Positions 1 to 7,648 of a DNA stretch of 15,945 nt are shown piece after piece (position 1 is the first letter of the stretch; every line of letters starts with the position of its first letter). This DNA is from an uncultured Clostridia bacterium. Lineage in GTDB: Bacteria; Bacillota; Clostridia; Oscillospirales; Acutalibacteraceae. Location of the stretch: positions 1 through 15,945 of the forward strand of contig CANRAN010000014.1 in assembly GCA_947628595.1 (NCBI GenBank), read 5' to 3'. The translations under genes and the position numbers were made by a program. The notes under the pieces were generated by a model. That model saw nothing but the letters and a program-made list of their open reading frames with translations. It made no database searches and was not told the origin of the DNA.

Positions 1-1778
1 TTCCTTCTGTACCTGCCGAAATAAATACACCCGTTCCCCCTGTCGCACCTGCTTCTCCGTATGGTTCCGGTACTGCCGGGGCTGCAACCGTTAATACGGT
101 AAAAGAGCCTTTCAATTTCAAACCGCTGATTATTATTGGTGCTGCGGCTGTTGTGGTTGTTGTAGCTATAATAGTGATTGTCAACATATTGAACCGTCCT
201 CCGACAGTCAATCTTGATGATTATATCATTGTTGATTTCACCGGTACTGACAGATACGGCTCTGCAAGCGTAAGCTTCAATGAGGGTAAATTTGAAGATG
301 ACTGGGCAGATAAGCTCCAATTCACCGGGGCTCAGGGACAGGTCGGCTATGGTATTGGCGATTATTACAGTGCGGCAGATTATCTTTCATCTGTACTTTA
401 CGGCTGTTATTCACTCGACAAGTCATCAAATCTTTCCAATGGTGATAAAGTTAAGATAAAATGGGAAATATCAAACAGCAAAAAAGAGGATATTGCAAGA
501 AATGTAAAGTGTGAGCTTCAGTATTCCGCTAAGGAATTTACTGTTGAAGGTCTTGACGAAATGCAGATAGTAGATGTATTTGAAGGTATAACTGTTGCAT
601 TTGACGGTCAGGCACCTAATGGTATAGCTGCCATAGAGGGCTACGGAAAATATAACCTTGAATACAATATTGACAAACCGGACGGACTTTCAAACGGTGA
701 AGAGGTAAAGGTTACGGCTTCAGCTTCCGGCTATGACAATATTGATGATTATCTTGCCGAGCATTATCAGAAGAAGGCAGAAGCAACAGAAAAGACCTTC
801 ACCGTGGACGGTCTTCCGGAGGCTGTTGATACGGTTGCGAAAATACCTGCCGATGCACTCGCAAGCATGAAGAAGGAAACCGAGGACTTCATCATGTCCG
901 ACACTGCCAAAGATGATTTCACTCTCAAGAATTACGAGTATGTCGGAGCTATAATGTTAAACCCCAAGAATCACAGCGATTGGTCCTATGATACAAGAGA
1001 AACCTATATTGTATACAAAGTAAATATTACAGTAAACGGAACAAAAAACGATAAGCCTGTTAAGACTGAGGCTTCATATTATACATTCTATAAATTCGGT
1101 GAAATGACCATCGTTGACGGCACCGCTTCATATGATATTAACGGAGAGCCTTCAAGCAATTACATCAACTTTGATAATGTATGGTCTGATCTGCGGGGAT
1201 ATGAGGATTATCCGTCATTGTTCAACAGAGTTGTTACACAAAATCTTGCCGATTACACCTACGATACGGATATAAAAGAAAATAGCGACCCTGCTCAGGG
1301 TTCCGATACTGAGGATAGCAGTGAACCGGAAGAGGTCAGCAAACCCGAAGAAAGCAGTGAACCGGAAGAGAGCAGCAAATCCGAAGAAAGCAGCAAGCCT
1401 GAAGAAAGCAGTAAATCCGAGGAAAGCAGCAGTAATTCATCAAACGTTGCTATTTTTTCGCTCAAAGATTATTTTGAGAATGAAACGATTAGGGCACAGT
1501 TTGATGAGCTTGAAAAAAGCGGTTCAAATTCAACATTCGACACGACAATAGACCTTGAGGGTGAATCAACCATTGTATTCACAACTAAGCTCAAGGAACA
1601 GCTTACTGTTAATGATACAGTAAAAAAACAGTTAAAAACTAAGGCAGATGCACAAAAATCTGATTATGAAAATATGATTACAACACTTGAGAATACCACA
1701 ACAACAAAAGACATTACTATTAAAGTTAAATATGTTAATGCAGATAACTCTGTAATATATGAAACGGAATATAAGTAG
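1..1778 (+). CDS. Membrane-anchored extracellular protein, 5'-truncated by window edge
   Basis: The frame is open from base 3, so the start lies outside the window; the first in-window GTG (153) falls inside the membrane helix and is not a start. In order: a Pro/Ala/Thr-rich cytoplasmic linker (to about base 120), one hydrophobic helix (about 126-185), then an exposed region. That region has two related blocks of roughly 110 residues, each with an LSNG(D/E)xVK stretch followed by an (F)TV(E/D)GL stretch. After a further domain comes a Ser/Glu/Pro hexapeptide repeat linker, then a C-terminal domain of about 105 residues. The C-terminal domain resembles the clostridial DUF4854 type (memory-based, uncertain). 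Clostridial proteins of this plan often begin with a cytoplasmic zinc ribbon, which cannot be seen here. Function is unknown; a surface or sensing role is inference. It ends in TAG and is followed by a hairpin terminator. Confidence 0.8.
   Translation, partial: PSVPAEINTPVPPVAPASPYGSGTAGAATVNTVKEPFNFKPLIIIGAAAVVVVVAIIVIVNILNRPPTVNLDDYIIVDFTGTDRYGSASVSFNEGKFEDDWADKLQFTGAQGQVGYGIGDYYSAADYLSSVLYGCYSLDKSSNLSNGDKVKIKWEISNSKKEDIARNVKCELQYSAKEFTVEGLDEMQIVDVFEGITVAFDGQAPNGIAAIEGYGKYNLEYNIDKPDGLSNGEEVKVTASASGYDNIDDYLAEHYQKKAEATEKTFTVDGLPEAVDTVAKIPADALASMKKETEDFIMSDTAKDDFTLKNYEYVGAIMLNPKNHSDWSYDTRETYIVYKVNITVNGTKNDKPVKTEASYYTFYKFGEMTIVDGTASYDINGEPSSNYINFDNVWSDLRGYEDYPSLFNRVVTQNLADYTYDTDIKENSDPAQGSDTEDSSEPEEVSKPEESSEPEESSKSEESSKPEESSKSEESSSNSSNVAIFSLKDYFENETIRAQFDELEKSGSNSTFDTTIDLEGESTIVFTTKLKEQLTVNDTVKKQLKTKADAQKSDYENMITTLENTTTTKDITIKVKYVNADNSVIYETEYK
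1323..1430 (+). repeat. Six 18-bp tandem repeats coding a Ser/Glu/Pro linker
   Basis: Six in-frame hexapeptide units of the form (E/K)(P/S)EE(S/V)S lie between the last two folded regions of the membrane-anchored protein. The DNA copies are nearly identical, alternating codons such as AGC/AGT and GAA/GAG. This is a typical acidic spacer on a cell-surface protein and may vary in copy number by slippage. Confidence 0.9.
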
Positions 1779-1794
1779 TGCCTTGTGAACAAAT

Positions 1795-1830
1795 AAGAGC
1801 TTGTACGGCAAAATGTACAAGCTCTTTTGT
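1795..1830 (+). terminator. Intrinsic terminator, possibly bidirectional
   Basis: A perfect 12-bp inverted repeat, AAGAGCTTGTAC (1795-1806) with GTACAAGCTCTT (1815-1826), has an 8-base loop and continues into a short T run on the plus strand. It sits 16 bases after the stop of the plus-strand gene and 24 bases from the end of the convergent HAD gene. It may also serve the minus strand, although the T run there is weaker. Confidence 0.85.
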
Positions 1831-1850
1831 TATGTAATATAATGTGTTTT

Positions 1851-2579
1851 TCAGATTCCGAAAAGTGCCTTCCTCGCTTCCGCAAGACTTCCGCTCATAA
1901 TTTTATACTTTGCAAGAAGCTCTCCCTTTATTTCAGGCGATAAATTTGTATGCAGATAAAGAGAATCCAGACCTGCGTCATGTGAACCCTTTATATCCGT
2001 TATATAATCATTTCCGATCATAATACTTTCGTTCTTTTTAAGATTATGTTTTTTCAATATGTACTCATAGAACATTATGTCCGGCTTTGCACAGCCGATA
2101 TCCGACGATATGATAATATCGTCAAAATCATCATATATTCCAAGCATACGGATCTCCGGCTCTGTAAATATACGCTGTGCATTGGATAAAAGAAATATCT
2201 TTCCCCCGTTTGTACGTATCGCTGCGAAAAGCTCTTTTACACCGTCATACAGCTTTATATACTTTAGTGACAATGCCCTGAAAACCCTGCCGGTATATTC
2301 TGCTGTTTCCCTTGAACATTCTACTCCTCTGTCATTATAGAGCCTCATGAAAACATTTGTAATCTCCGGCTCAGGGTTTGTAGAATATTTGTCAATCGGA
2401 AGTTTTTTTATCTCATCTTCGAGATAAAAAGCATAAGCTTTTTTTAAAACTTTTGAAGTATATGCTGCCCCTCCCATAGAATAAATCATGGACATATTTT
2501 TCCATAAGCTTGCTTTCCATTCATTTGTATTGATATCGACCAATGTACCGTACAAATCGAAAATGTAATTTCTGTACAT
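1851..2579 (-). CDS. HAD-superfamily hydrolase
   Basis: This 242-residue cytoplasmic protein has the full set of HAD motifs: motif I FDLYGT (nucleophile Asp8), motif II LLSNAQ (Ser132), motif III with Lys165 in AKPD, and motif IV GNDYITD (Asp191, Asp195). A helical C1-type cap is inserted after motif I (about residues 16-110). The residue two after the nucleophile is Tyr10 instead of the Asp usual in phosphatases. The same D-x-Y-G-T pattern occurs in L-2-haloacid dehalogenases and in many uncharacterised clostridial relatives, so the substrate is unknown. The ATG has GGGAGG 7 bases upstream, and the gene has its own promoter (2641-2669) after the terminator of the preceding gene, so it is probably transcribed alone. 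Confidence 0.9.
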   Translation of the reverse strand: MYRNYIFDLYGTLVDINTNEWKASLWKNMSMIYSMGGAAYTSKVLKKAYAFYLEDEIKKLPIDKYSTNPEPEITNVFMRLYNDRGVECSRETAEYTGRVFRALSLKYIKLYDGVKELFAAIRTNGGKIFLLSNAQRIFTEPEIRMLGIYDDFDDIIISSDIGCAKPDIMFYEYILKKHNLKKNESIMIGNDYITDIKGSHDAGLDSLYLHTNLSPEIKGELLAKYKIMSGSLAEARKALFGI

Positions 2580-2640
2580 AAATCAACCTCCCTTTGTTTA
2601 TTTAGATAATATATTCGTAAATATAACGGACTATAAAATG

Positions 2641-2669
2641 ATTATAATATACAAAACAAAATTTTGCAA
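2641..2669 (-). promoter_or_regulatory. Sigma-A-type promoter of the HAD gene
   Basis: On the minus strand: -35 TTGCAA (2664-2669), a 17-base spacer and -10 TATAAT (2641-2646). This predicts a start near 2634 and a leader of about 55 bases. The -35 region, TTGCAAAAT, is the same as at two other promoters in this window. Confidence 0.75.
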
Positions 2670-2670
2670 G

Positions 2671-2700
2671 AAAAATCCCTGCCGATAAGCAGGGATTTTA
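2671..2700 (-). terminator. Intrinsic terminator of the small membrane-protein gene
   Basis: An 11-bp perfect inverted repeat, AAAATCCCTGC (2672-2682) with GCAGGGATTTT (2689-2699) and loop CGATAA, runs into a T tract in the minus direction. It lies 23 bases after the stop of the 2723-3184 gene and just upstream of the HAD promoter. Confidence 0.85.
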
Positions 2701-2722
2701 TAAACTAATATACCGTATTTTA

Positions 2723-3184
2723 TCAAAAATACGTGCGGTAGTCAAGCATCGGGAACGGATCCTGTCCCTCGCCGAAAGCATAAAGAATATAATAACCATT
2801 AGGTGACTCATCATGATAACTGAATCTAAGCTCGGGATCAAATTCTGCACCAAAATCAACACAATCCCTTGCATTTTTCAGCTCAATAAGTCTTATGTCA
2901 AGGTCACCTGTGTATGCCGTCTTAAAGTGACTTTGAAGCTGAGCATACGGATATGTACTCTTTATAAGAACTGCCCCGTAATACTCAAGTGAACCGCTTG
3001 AGGATGTAAGCCTACCAGTTCTTGAAACAGAAGCTTCTATTGTTGTATTCGTGGGCAACTCAATTGATTTAAGCTCACTCTCAATATTCTGTGAAGCGGT
3101 ATTATCCATAATCACGCCGGCAACAGCCGCACCGGCAACCAGCAGAATGACAAAAGCCACTATCAAGCTGATAACTTTTTTCAT
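2723..3184 (-). CDS. Small membrane-anchored hypothetical protein
   Basis: This 153-residue protein has an N-terminal hydrophobic segment (about residues 4-27) after MKK, either a signal anchor or an uncleaved signal peptide. The remainder, about 125 residues, is predicted to lie outside the membrane. It has a Ser/Gly-rich turn near residues 60-66 and a mixed alpha/beta-like body with no recognisable catalytic motif and a single Cys. I recognise the general type from clostridial genomes but know no function. The start is supported by AAGGGAG 8 bases upstream of the ATG. It has its own promoter and terminator and so forms a single-gene unit, although read-through from the large signalling gene 118 bases upstream is possible because no clear terminator was seen between them. 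Confidence 0.75.
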   Translation of the reverse strand: MKKVISLIVAFVILLVAGAAVAGVIMDNTASQNIESELKSIELPTNTTIEASVSRTGRLTSSSGSLEYYGAVLIKSTYPYAQLQSHFKTAYTGDLDIRLIELKNARDCVDFGAEFDPELRFSYHDESPNGYYILYAFGEGQDPFPMLDYRTYF

Positions 3185-3234
3185 TTTAAAAACTCCCTTA
3201 CATAATTTTTACACAACATAACCAACACAACATA

Positions 3235-3263
3235 ATTATACTATAATAAACGAAATTTTGCAA
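3235..3263 (-). promoter_or_regulatory. Sigma-A-type promoter of the small membrane-protein gene
   Basis: On the minus strand: -35 TTGCAA (3258-3263), a 17-base spacer and -10 TATAAT (3235-3240), followed by a leader of about 45 bases. The -35 region reads TTGCAAAATTT, identical over 11 bases to that of the HAD gene. Confidence 0.75.
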
Positions 3264-3302
3264 GTATATTTTGTGCAACATTATCAGTGTATAAACACCC
3301 GA

Positions 3303-6300
3303 TTAATTTACAGAAGTCACGGAAAAATCTCTTGAAACGCTGTGCTTTGCGTAATACAGTGCAGCTTGTGCCGCTTCAAACAATTCATCATAGGATCTTC
3401 CGCTGTCAGGATATGTGCTTATCCCGATCTTCGCATAAATCAATACATTTCCGTTATCCGTTTCATAGCTGTGACGTACTGCAGAGCATATCTGTTCTGC
3501 CTTCATCTCCAGTATTTCCCTGTTATTTATACCCTTTACAAAGATAAGAAACTGTGCTCCGCTTATTCTGCCGACAATATCGTAATCACTGAAAAGCTCA
3601 CGGATATTTGAAGCTATTTCCTTCAGAACAGCATTTCCGAATACCTTTCCGAGGGATTTTTCAATTTCATCAAAACCGCATATTTCCACCATGACAAGAG
3701 AATTAGGCAGGGACGCTCCGTCACCGTAAAGATATGACTTTATTTTATTTTCGCTTGCCGAACGATTATAAAGCTTCGTTATGTAGTCTGTACGATCACG
3801 TCTTGTTTCATCATCGGTATATGAGTCTTTTTCGTCCGAAATATCCGCAAATACAATCATAATTTTAGATGCCACACCTGCTGCATTTTTTGCGGCGGCA
3901 AAGCGTACCCTGTTCCAGATATATCTGTCCTTTTTCAGATTATATACTCTTATAAGACATTCCGAATCCGTACCACCCGAACGTGAGGAGTTAAGCTTTT
4001 CAAGAAATTTCCTTATATCGTCTGGATGTATAAATTTTTTGCTTCTAATATTATTTACAAAATCAAACCCTTCGGGGACATATCCGTATAACATCTCAAA
4101 CGAGTCCGAAAGCTTTACACAATCAGTTCTCGGCAGCCATTCCATTATGAAAGACTTTGTCTGTATGAGTATTTCATTATAAAGCTTTTCATTTGGTACA
4201 AGAGATGTCTTTGTGTAATCCAATGCCTTGTATTCCGTAATGACTCTGTCGGAATCTATTTCTCTGCCGAAGTCCTCTGCATTGAGGAATTTATTTTTAT
4301 GTATGCCGAATATGGCATCTGTTCTTTGTCTTATCTGCCTTAATACCTCCTCATTTACATCCATAGGCATTAACACCTGCACATTTGTATTTTTGAAACA
4401 TTCAAGCAGGTATTGAAGTGTACTTATCGGTATAAGACCTCCTCCTATATCATCAATAAATGAATTGGAAAATGTAACCGAGCTGAAAAGACCATTTATA
4501 AAGCACTTTATGTCGATACTGCCCAGACCCACATTGTAGACACCGACGGAAAAACCTCTGCCGACAAGGTAATCAACGAATTTGACAGTCTGACGCATAT
4601 CCATATCCCGAATCATATCATGCGTTACACTTAAGCATATATTTTTACAGCTTATTGGATAATACAACAGCATTTCATCTATTGCCTTGATAACAATCTC
4701 ATAATCTGTCCCCCTAAACATTGTCATTATGGCTATTTTAGGCAAAACACGCCCGGTCTTTCCAAGCTGATATATTTCGGCAAACATCCTCCTAAGACTA
4801 TCAAGACTGTATGCTGTGATACTTTCCGCATGGTATAAAGCCGAATATATTTCGTCAAAATTGAAGTCCTCACCGTATTCCGAGGTTGTTTCAACCATTT
4901 CATAGGATATAACTCTTCCACCCTTTGAATCAACAATAGGAACAAAAAGACTTTCAAATTCCATATCATGCTTTCCGTTCACATCAAGTTCCTTTTTCTG
5001 ATACAGCGTAATATTCCACATATTACGCATACCGGCATTATAAAACAAATACATATTCTTTCCGTTTATCTTCGCAACATCAACAGCCCTTGATGCGTTG
5101 TCAAACAGCTCATCAAAATCCGTCGCATTTTCGGGATAGTGGGAAGCTCCTATACATACTGAAATTTCATGGTATGTTTTGCCCTCGAAAGTATAAGTTC
5201 TGTGCAGATTTTTGAATAGCCCATCAACTATTCTGATATTATCCTCCTTTTCGCAACAATCCTTGACAAATACCGCAAAGGTATCGTCCTCAACTCTGCC
5301 TATTATACTGCCTTTCAGATTATCCTTTAGGATACCGGCAATATCGTTAAGAATTTCGTTTCCGAAGCGGTATCCGGTTTTCCGATTTATTACACCAAAT
5401 CCATCCACATCTATGAGCATAAAAAGATGTGACCCACTCTTCCCTGTATGTCCTATATAATCATTTACCTCATCACGCATACCATCGTAATTTCGCAAGC
5501 CTGTAACAGAATCCCTATGAGGATTTAATTCCTTTCCACCCTCTGTGGCTTCACCGTATTTCAGAGCCTCAAGGCTTACAAATATTTTAACGATCTCACC
5601 GTCCTCACAAATAGGAACAGCAGTACACCTGACAAACGAATAAACCTTACCGTTAAGGCACATAGGACATTCAAGAACTACCCTATCACTTCCCTTTCCT
5701 ATTTCGCTCCTAATATTGTCAATCCTGAATGTACGTTCATAGCTGCTCCTGTATTCATCCGGACAAAGCTCTGAGAAAAGCATCGTTGCCTCAGAATAGT
5801 TTTTCGGATAATAGCCCAACAGGCTCTTAAACATACCTTTACATTCGCCGGCAGTTTCATTTTTTAGGTTAAACTCAAACACATAATCGGATATTCTATT
5901 CAGTATCTCATTAGAGCTTTTCTTTGACTTCTGCATTTCCCTTTTCTGATTTTCTATTGTCTTTATAAGCTCATCTCTTCCCATTTCCCTATAAATAATG
6001 TCAGCTGCATTCTCCTCTATACCACCGCTGATCGACTCCTCAGTAAAATCATTGATAGAACGGTCAATGTTTTTTTCATCCGCATATGCCTCGGAAAGCA
6101 ATTTGAACTCGGTCAGTGACAATGTAAAACAGGTCATCATTTCGTCCGAAAATGCCCCGCAGGCACCCGAACGCATCATCTCAACAGCCTGCTCATGCGT
6201 GAATGCGGACTTATAGGAACGTTCACTTGTAAGTGCATCGTAGCAATCGGCAACAGAAACTACCTGCGCCCATATCGGTATCTGATCTCCGACAAGACCG

Positions 6301-7166
6301 TCAGGATACCCCTTGCCGTCGTATTTTTCATGGTGATATCTGCATATATCATAGCAGTATGTAAAATATTCATTCTTTTCAACGCTCTCAAGGTGATTTA
6401 ACAACTCACAGCCCTTTACAGTGTGGGTTTTCATTATGTTGAATTCCTCATATGTAAGCCTTCTCGGACTCAGAAGTATGGAGTCGGGTATGGCTATTTT
6501 TCCTATATCGTGCAGAGCCGATGCCGAGGAAATCATTGCAATTTTTTCCTTTGTCATATTATATTTAGGATATTTGGCGGCAAGCACCTTTAGCATTACC
6601 TCTGTGAATTTTTTTATTCTGTGTATATGCCGTCCCGATTCCACATCACGATATTCTATAACGGTACTCAGCGTGTCAAGCATATCATTATTAATTGTAC
6701 TTATCTTGTGTTCCTGTATGCGCAATGCCTGATTTTGTATAAGTATCCTCGCCGTTTGCTTTTCCACCCTGTCCTCAAGCTCATTCTTATGCGAATAAAG
6801 CTCTACAAGGTTGGCAACACGCTTACGGATTATATGCGGATTTACAGGCGAGGTAAGTACATCACAATACGGAAAATTCATATTCATCGCCTTAGAACGT
6901 TGTGTAAGCTCGCCCTCGAGTATAAGTATAGAGGGTATATTTTTGAATATTTCCATGTTGGATAAAGTCAGCACTGCTTCCTTAGTAAAATTATATGCAA
7001 CTGTCTCATTTATCAGAATTATTGATATGTCATTTTTATACTGCATAAGAAGTTTAAATACAGCTTCGCTGCTTGCTGTTTCCACTATTTCATACTGTGA
7101 AGAAAATATTTCATGAATAATAGATTTATTCATTTCCACATTATCTGCCACAAGCATTTTTTTCAT
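3303..7166 (-). CDS. Multidomain HD-GYP signalling protein with degenerate REC, GGDEF and EAL domains
   Basis: This protein has 1287 residues counted from the ATG at 7166, chosen because AGGGAG lies 8 bases upstream; an in-frame TTG at 7187 is the alternative. The order is: receiver-like domain (1-123), helical linker, HD-GYP (about 163-363), PAS-like (about 420-538), GGDEF-like (548-710), EAL-like (733-983), PAS (993-1115) and GGDEF-like (1120-1283). The HD-GYP domain keeps its ligands: His180, HD 219-220, His248, HHE 278-280, GYP 286-288 and Asp307. It should hydrolyse c-di-GMP or a related cyclic dinucleotide. The other domains look inactive: Asn53 replaces the receiver phospho-Asp, the GGDEF motifs read EDDTF (626-630) and SGAQF (1202-1206), and the EAL signature is lost. 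No membrane helix is seen, so it is probably cytoplasmic. The dead domains may sense ligands; that is inference. Confidence 0.88.
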   Translation of the reverse strand: MKKMLVADNVEMNKSIIHEIFSSQYEIVETASSEAVFKLLMQYKNDISIILINETVAYNFTKEAVLTLSNMEIFKNIPSILILEGELTQRSKAMNMNFPYCDVLTSPVNPHIIRKRVANLVELYSHKNELEDRVEKQTARILIQNQALRIQEHKISTINNDMLDTLSTVIEYRDVESGRHIHRIKKFTEVMLKVLAAKYPKYNMTKEKIAMISSASALHDIGKIAIPDSILLSPRRLTYEEFNIMKTHTVKGCELLNHLESVEKNEYFTYCYDICRYHHEKYDGKGYPDGLVGDQIPIWAQVVSVADCYDALTSERSYKSAFTHEQAVEMMRSGACGAFSDEMMTCFTLSLTEFKLLSEAYADEKNIDRSINDFTEESISGGIEENAADIIYREMGRDELIKTIENQKREMQKSKKSSNEILNRISDYVFEFNLKNETAGECKGMFKSLLGYYPKNYSEATMLFSELCPDEYRSSYERTFRIDNIRSEIGKGSDRVVLECPMCLNGKVYSFVRCTAVPICEDGEIVKIFVSLEALKYGEATEGGKELNPHRDSVTGLRNYDGMRDEVNDYIGHTGKSGSHLFMLIDVDGFGVINRKTGYRFGNEILNDIAGILKDNLKGSIIGRVEDDTFAVFVKDCCEKEDNIRIVDGLFKNLHRTYTFEGKTYHEISVCIGASHYPENATDFDELFDNASRAVDVAKINGKNMYLFYNAGMRNMWNITLYQKKELDVNGKHDMEFESLFVPIVDSKGGRVISYEMVETTSEYGEDFNFDEIYSALYHAESITAYSLDSLRRMFAEIYQLGKTGRVLPKIAIMTMFRGTDYEIVIKAIDEMLLYYPISCKNICLSVTHDMIRDMDMRQTVKFVDYLVGRGFSVGVYNVGLGSIDIKCFINGLFSSVTFSNSFIDDIGGGLIPISTLQYLLECFKNTNVQVLMPMDVNEEVLRQIRQRTDAIFGIHKNKFLNAEDFGREIDSDRVITEYKALDYTKTSLVPNEKLYNEILIQTKSFIMEWLPRTDCVKLSDSFEMLYGYVPEGFDFVNNIRSKKFIHPDDIRKFLEKLNSSRSGGTDSECLIRVYNLKKDRYIWNRVRFAAAKNAAGVASKIMIVFADISDEKDSYTDDETRRDRTDYITKLYNRSASENKIKSYLYGDGASLPNSLVMVEICGFDEIEKSLGKVFGNAVLKEIASNIRELFSDYDIVGRISGAQFLIFVKGINNREILEMKAEQICSAVRHSYETDNGNVLIYAKIGISTYPDSGRSYDELFEAAQAALYYAKHSVSRDFSVTSVN

Positions 7167-7180
7167 AGAGTTCACTCCCT

Positions 7181-7195
7181 GCGGCAATCCGCCGC
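7181..7195 (-). promoter_or_regulatory. GC-rich hairpin touching the ribosome site of the HD-GYP gene
   Basis: GCGGC-AATCC-GCCGC forms a 5-bp all-GC stem that ends directly before the AGGGAG ribosome site (7174-7179) of the signalling gene. It stands out in an AT-rich leader and could affect translation start; no known riboswitch class was recognised. Confidence 0.4.
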
Positions 7196-7310
7196 TCCTG
7201 ATTTAAGCCTGATACTTCAATAAAATTCAAAGGATACGCAACCGAAATAATTTTCATATAATACAGTATCCTAAGATTCCATATTAAGTATAATAAAAAC
7301 CTTACATATC

Positions 7311-7339
7311 ATTATACACACTTTCAATACATTTGTACA
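7311..7339 (-). promoter_or_regulatory. Candidate promoter of the HD-GYP gene
   Basis: On the minus strand a perfect TATAAT (7311-7316) lies 17 bases from TGTACA (7334-7339; 4 of 6 matches to TTGACA). It would give a leader of about 137 bases. That leader contains the 7-bp inverted repeat AGGATAC/GTATCCT (7231-7237 and 7266-7272) and the GC hairpin at the ribosome site. Other AT-rich matches nearby make this tentative. Confidence 0.45.
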
Positions 7340-7556
7340 GATACTTTTTATAAATTTATATAAATTCTGAAATTTTATGTAGCAATTTTATGTATTATAT
7401 ACAAAATTTTAACCTCGATATTAATAAACAGGTACAAGAAAAAGCACTAATTTCCGAAACCCCGTGAATTACAGCGAATATCATCAGATATCCTTATATC
7501 GCAGAAAAAATATTTTTTTTAATGGGAGATTCTGTTATTTCTCCGGAACTTTCCGA
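7340..7556. other. AT-rich divergent intergenic region
   Basis: No gene is visible between the divergent signalling and MecA genes. The stretch holds a 12-bp palindrome TATAAATTTATA (7349-7360), an 11-bp direct repeat AATTTTATGTA (7371-7381 and 7384-7394) and a run of A then T (7505-7520). These could be regulator sites or simple AT-rich promoter DNA. I see no RNA gene and no riboswitch in it. Confidence 0.4.
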
Positions 7557-7585
7557 TTGCAAAATGCTCTCTGATTTAATATTAT
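7557..7585 (+). promoter_or_regulatory. Promoter of the MecA-type gene
   Basis: -35 TTGCAA (7557-7562), a 17-base spacer and -10 TATTAT (7580-7585) predict a start near 7592 and a leader of about 57 bases. The -35 region is again TTGCAAAAT. Confidence 0.65.
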
Positions 7586-7648
7586 GTAATATAGAAGATA
7601 TTATAGCATAGCATTATGAATGCTTTGACTATTTCGGAGGCAGGGAAT

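Noticed and set aside
1321..1551. Basic Lys/Asn/Ala-repeat frame on the plus strand
   Set aside because: It is the shifted-frame reading of the Ser/Glu/Pro repeat in the larger gene and has no ribosome site.
3264..3302. Terminator after the signalling gene
   Set aside because: Only a 4-bp GTGT/ACAC hairpin without a T run is present.
7167..7187. TTG start at 7187 for the signalling protein
   Set aside because: The ATG at 7166 has AGGGAG at 8 bases, and the receiver fold begins right after it.
7167..7310. c-di-GMP riboswitch ahead of the signalling gene
   Set aside because: The conserved core sequences of GEMM-I and the class II aptamer were not found on the minus strand.
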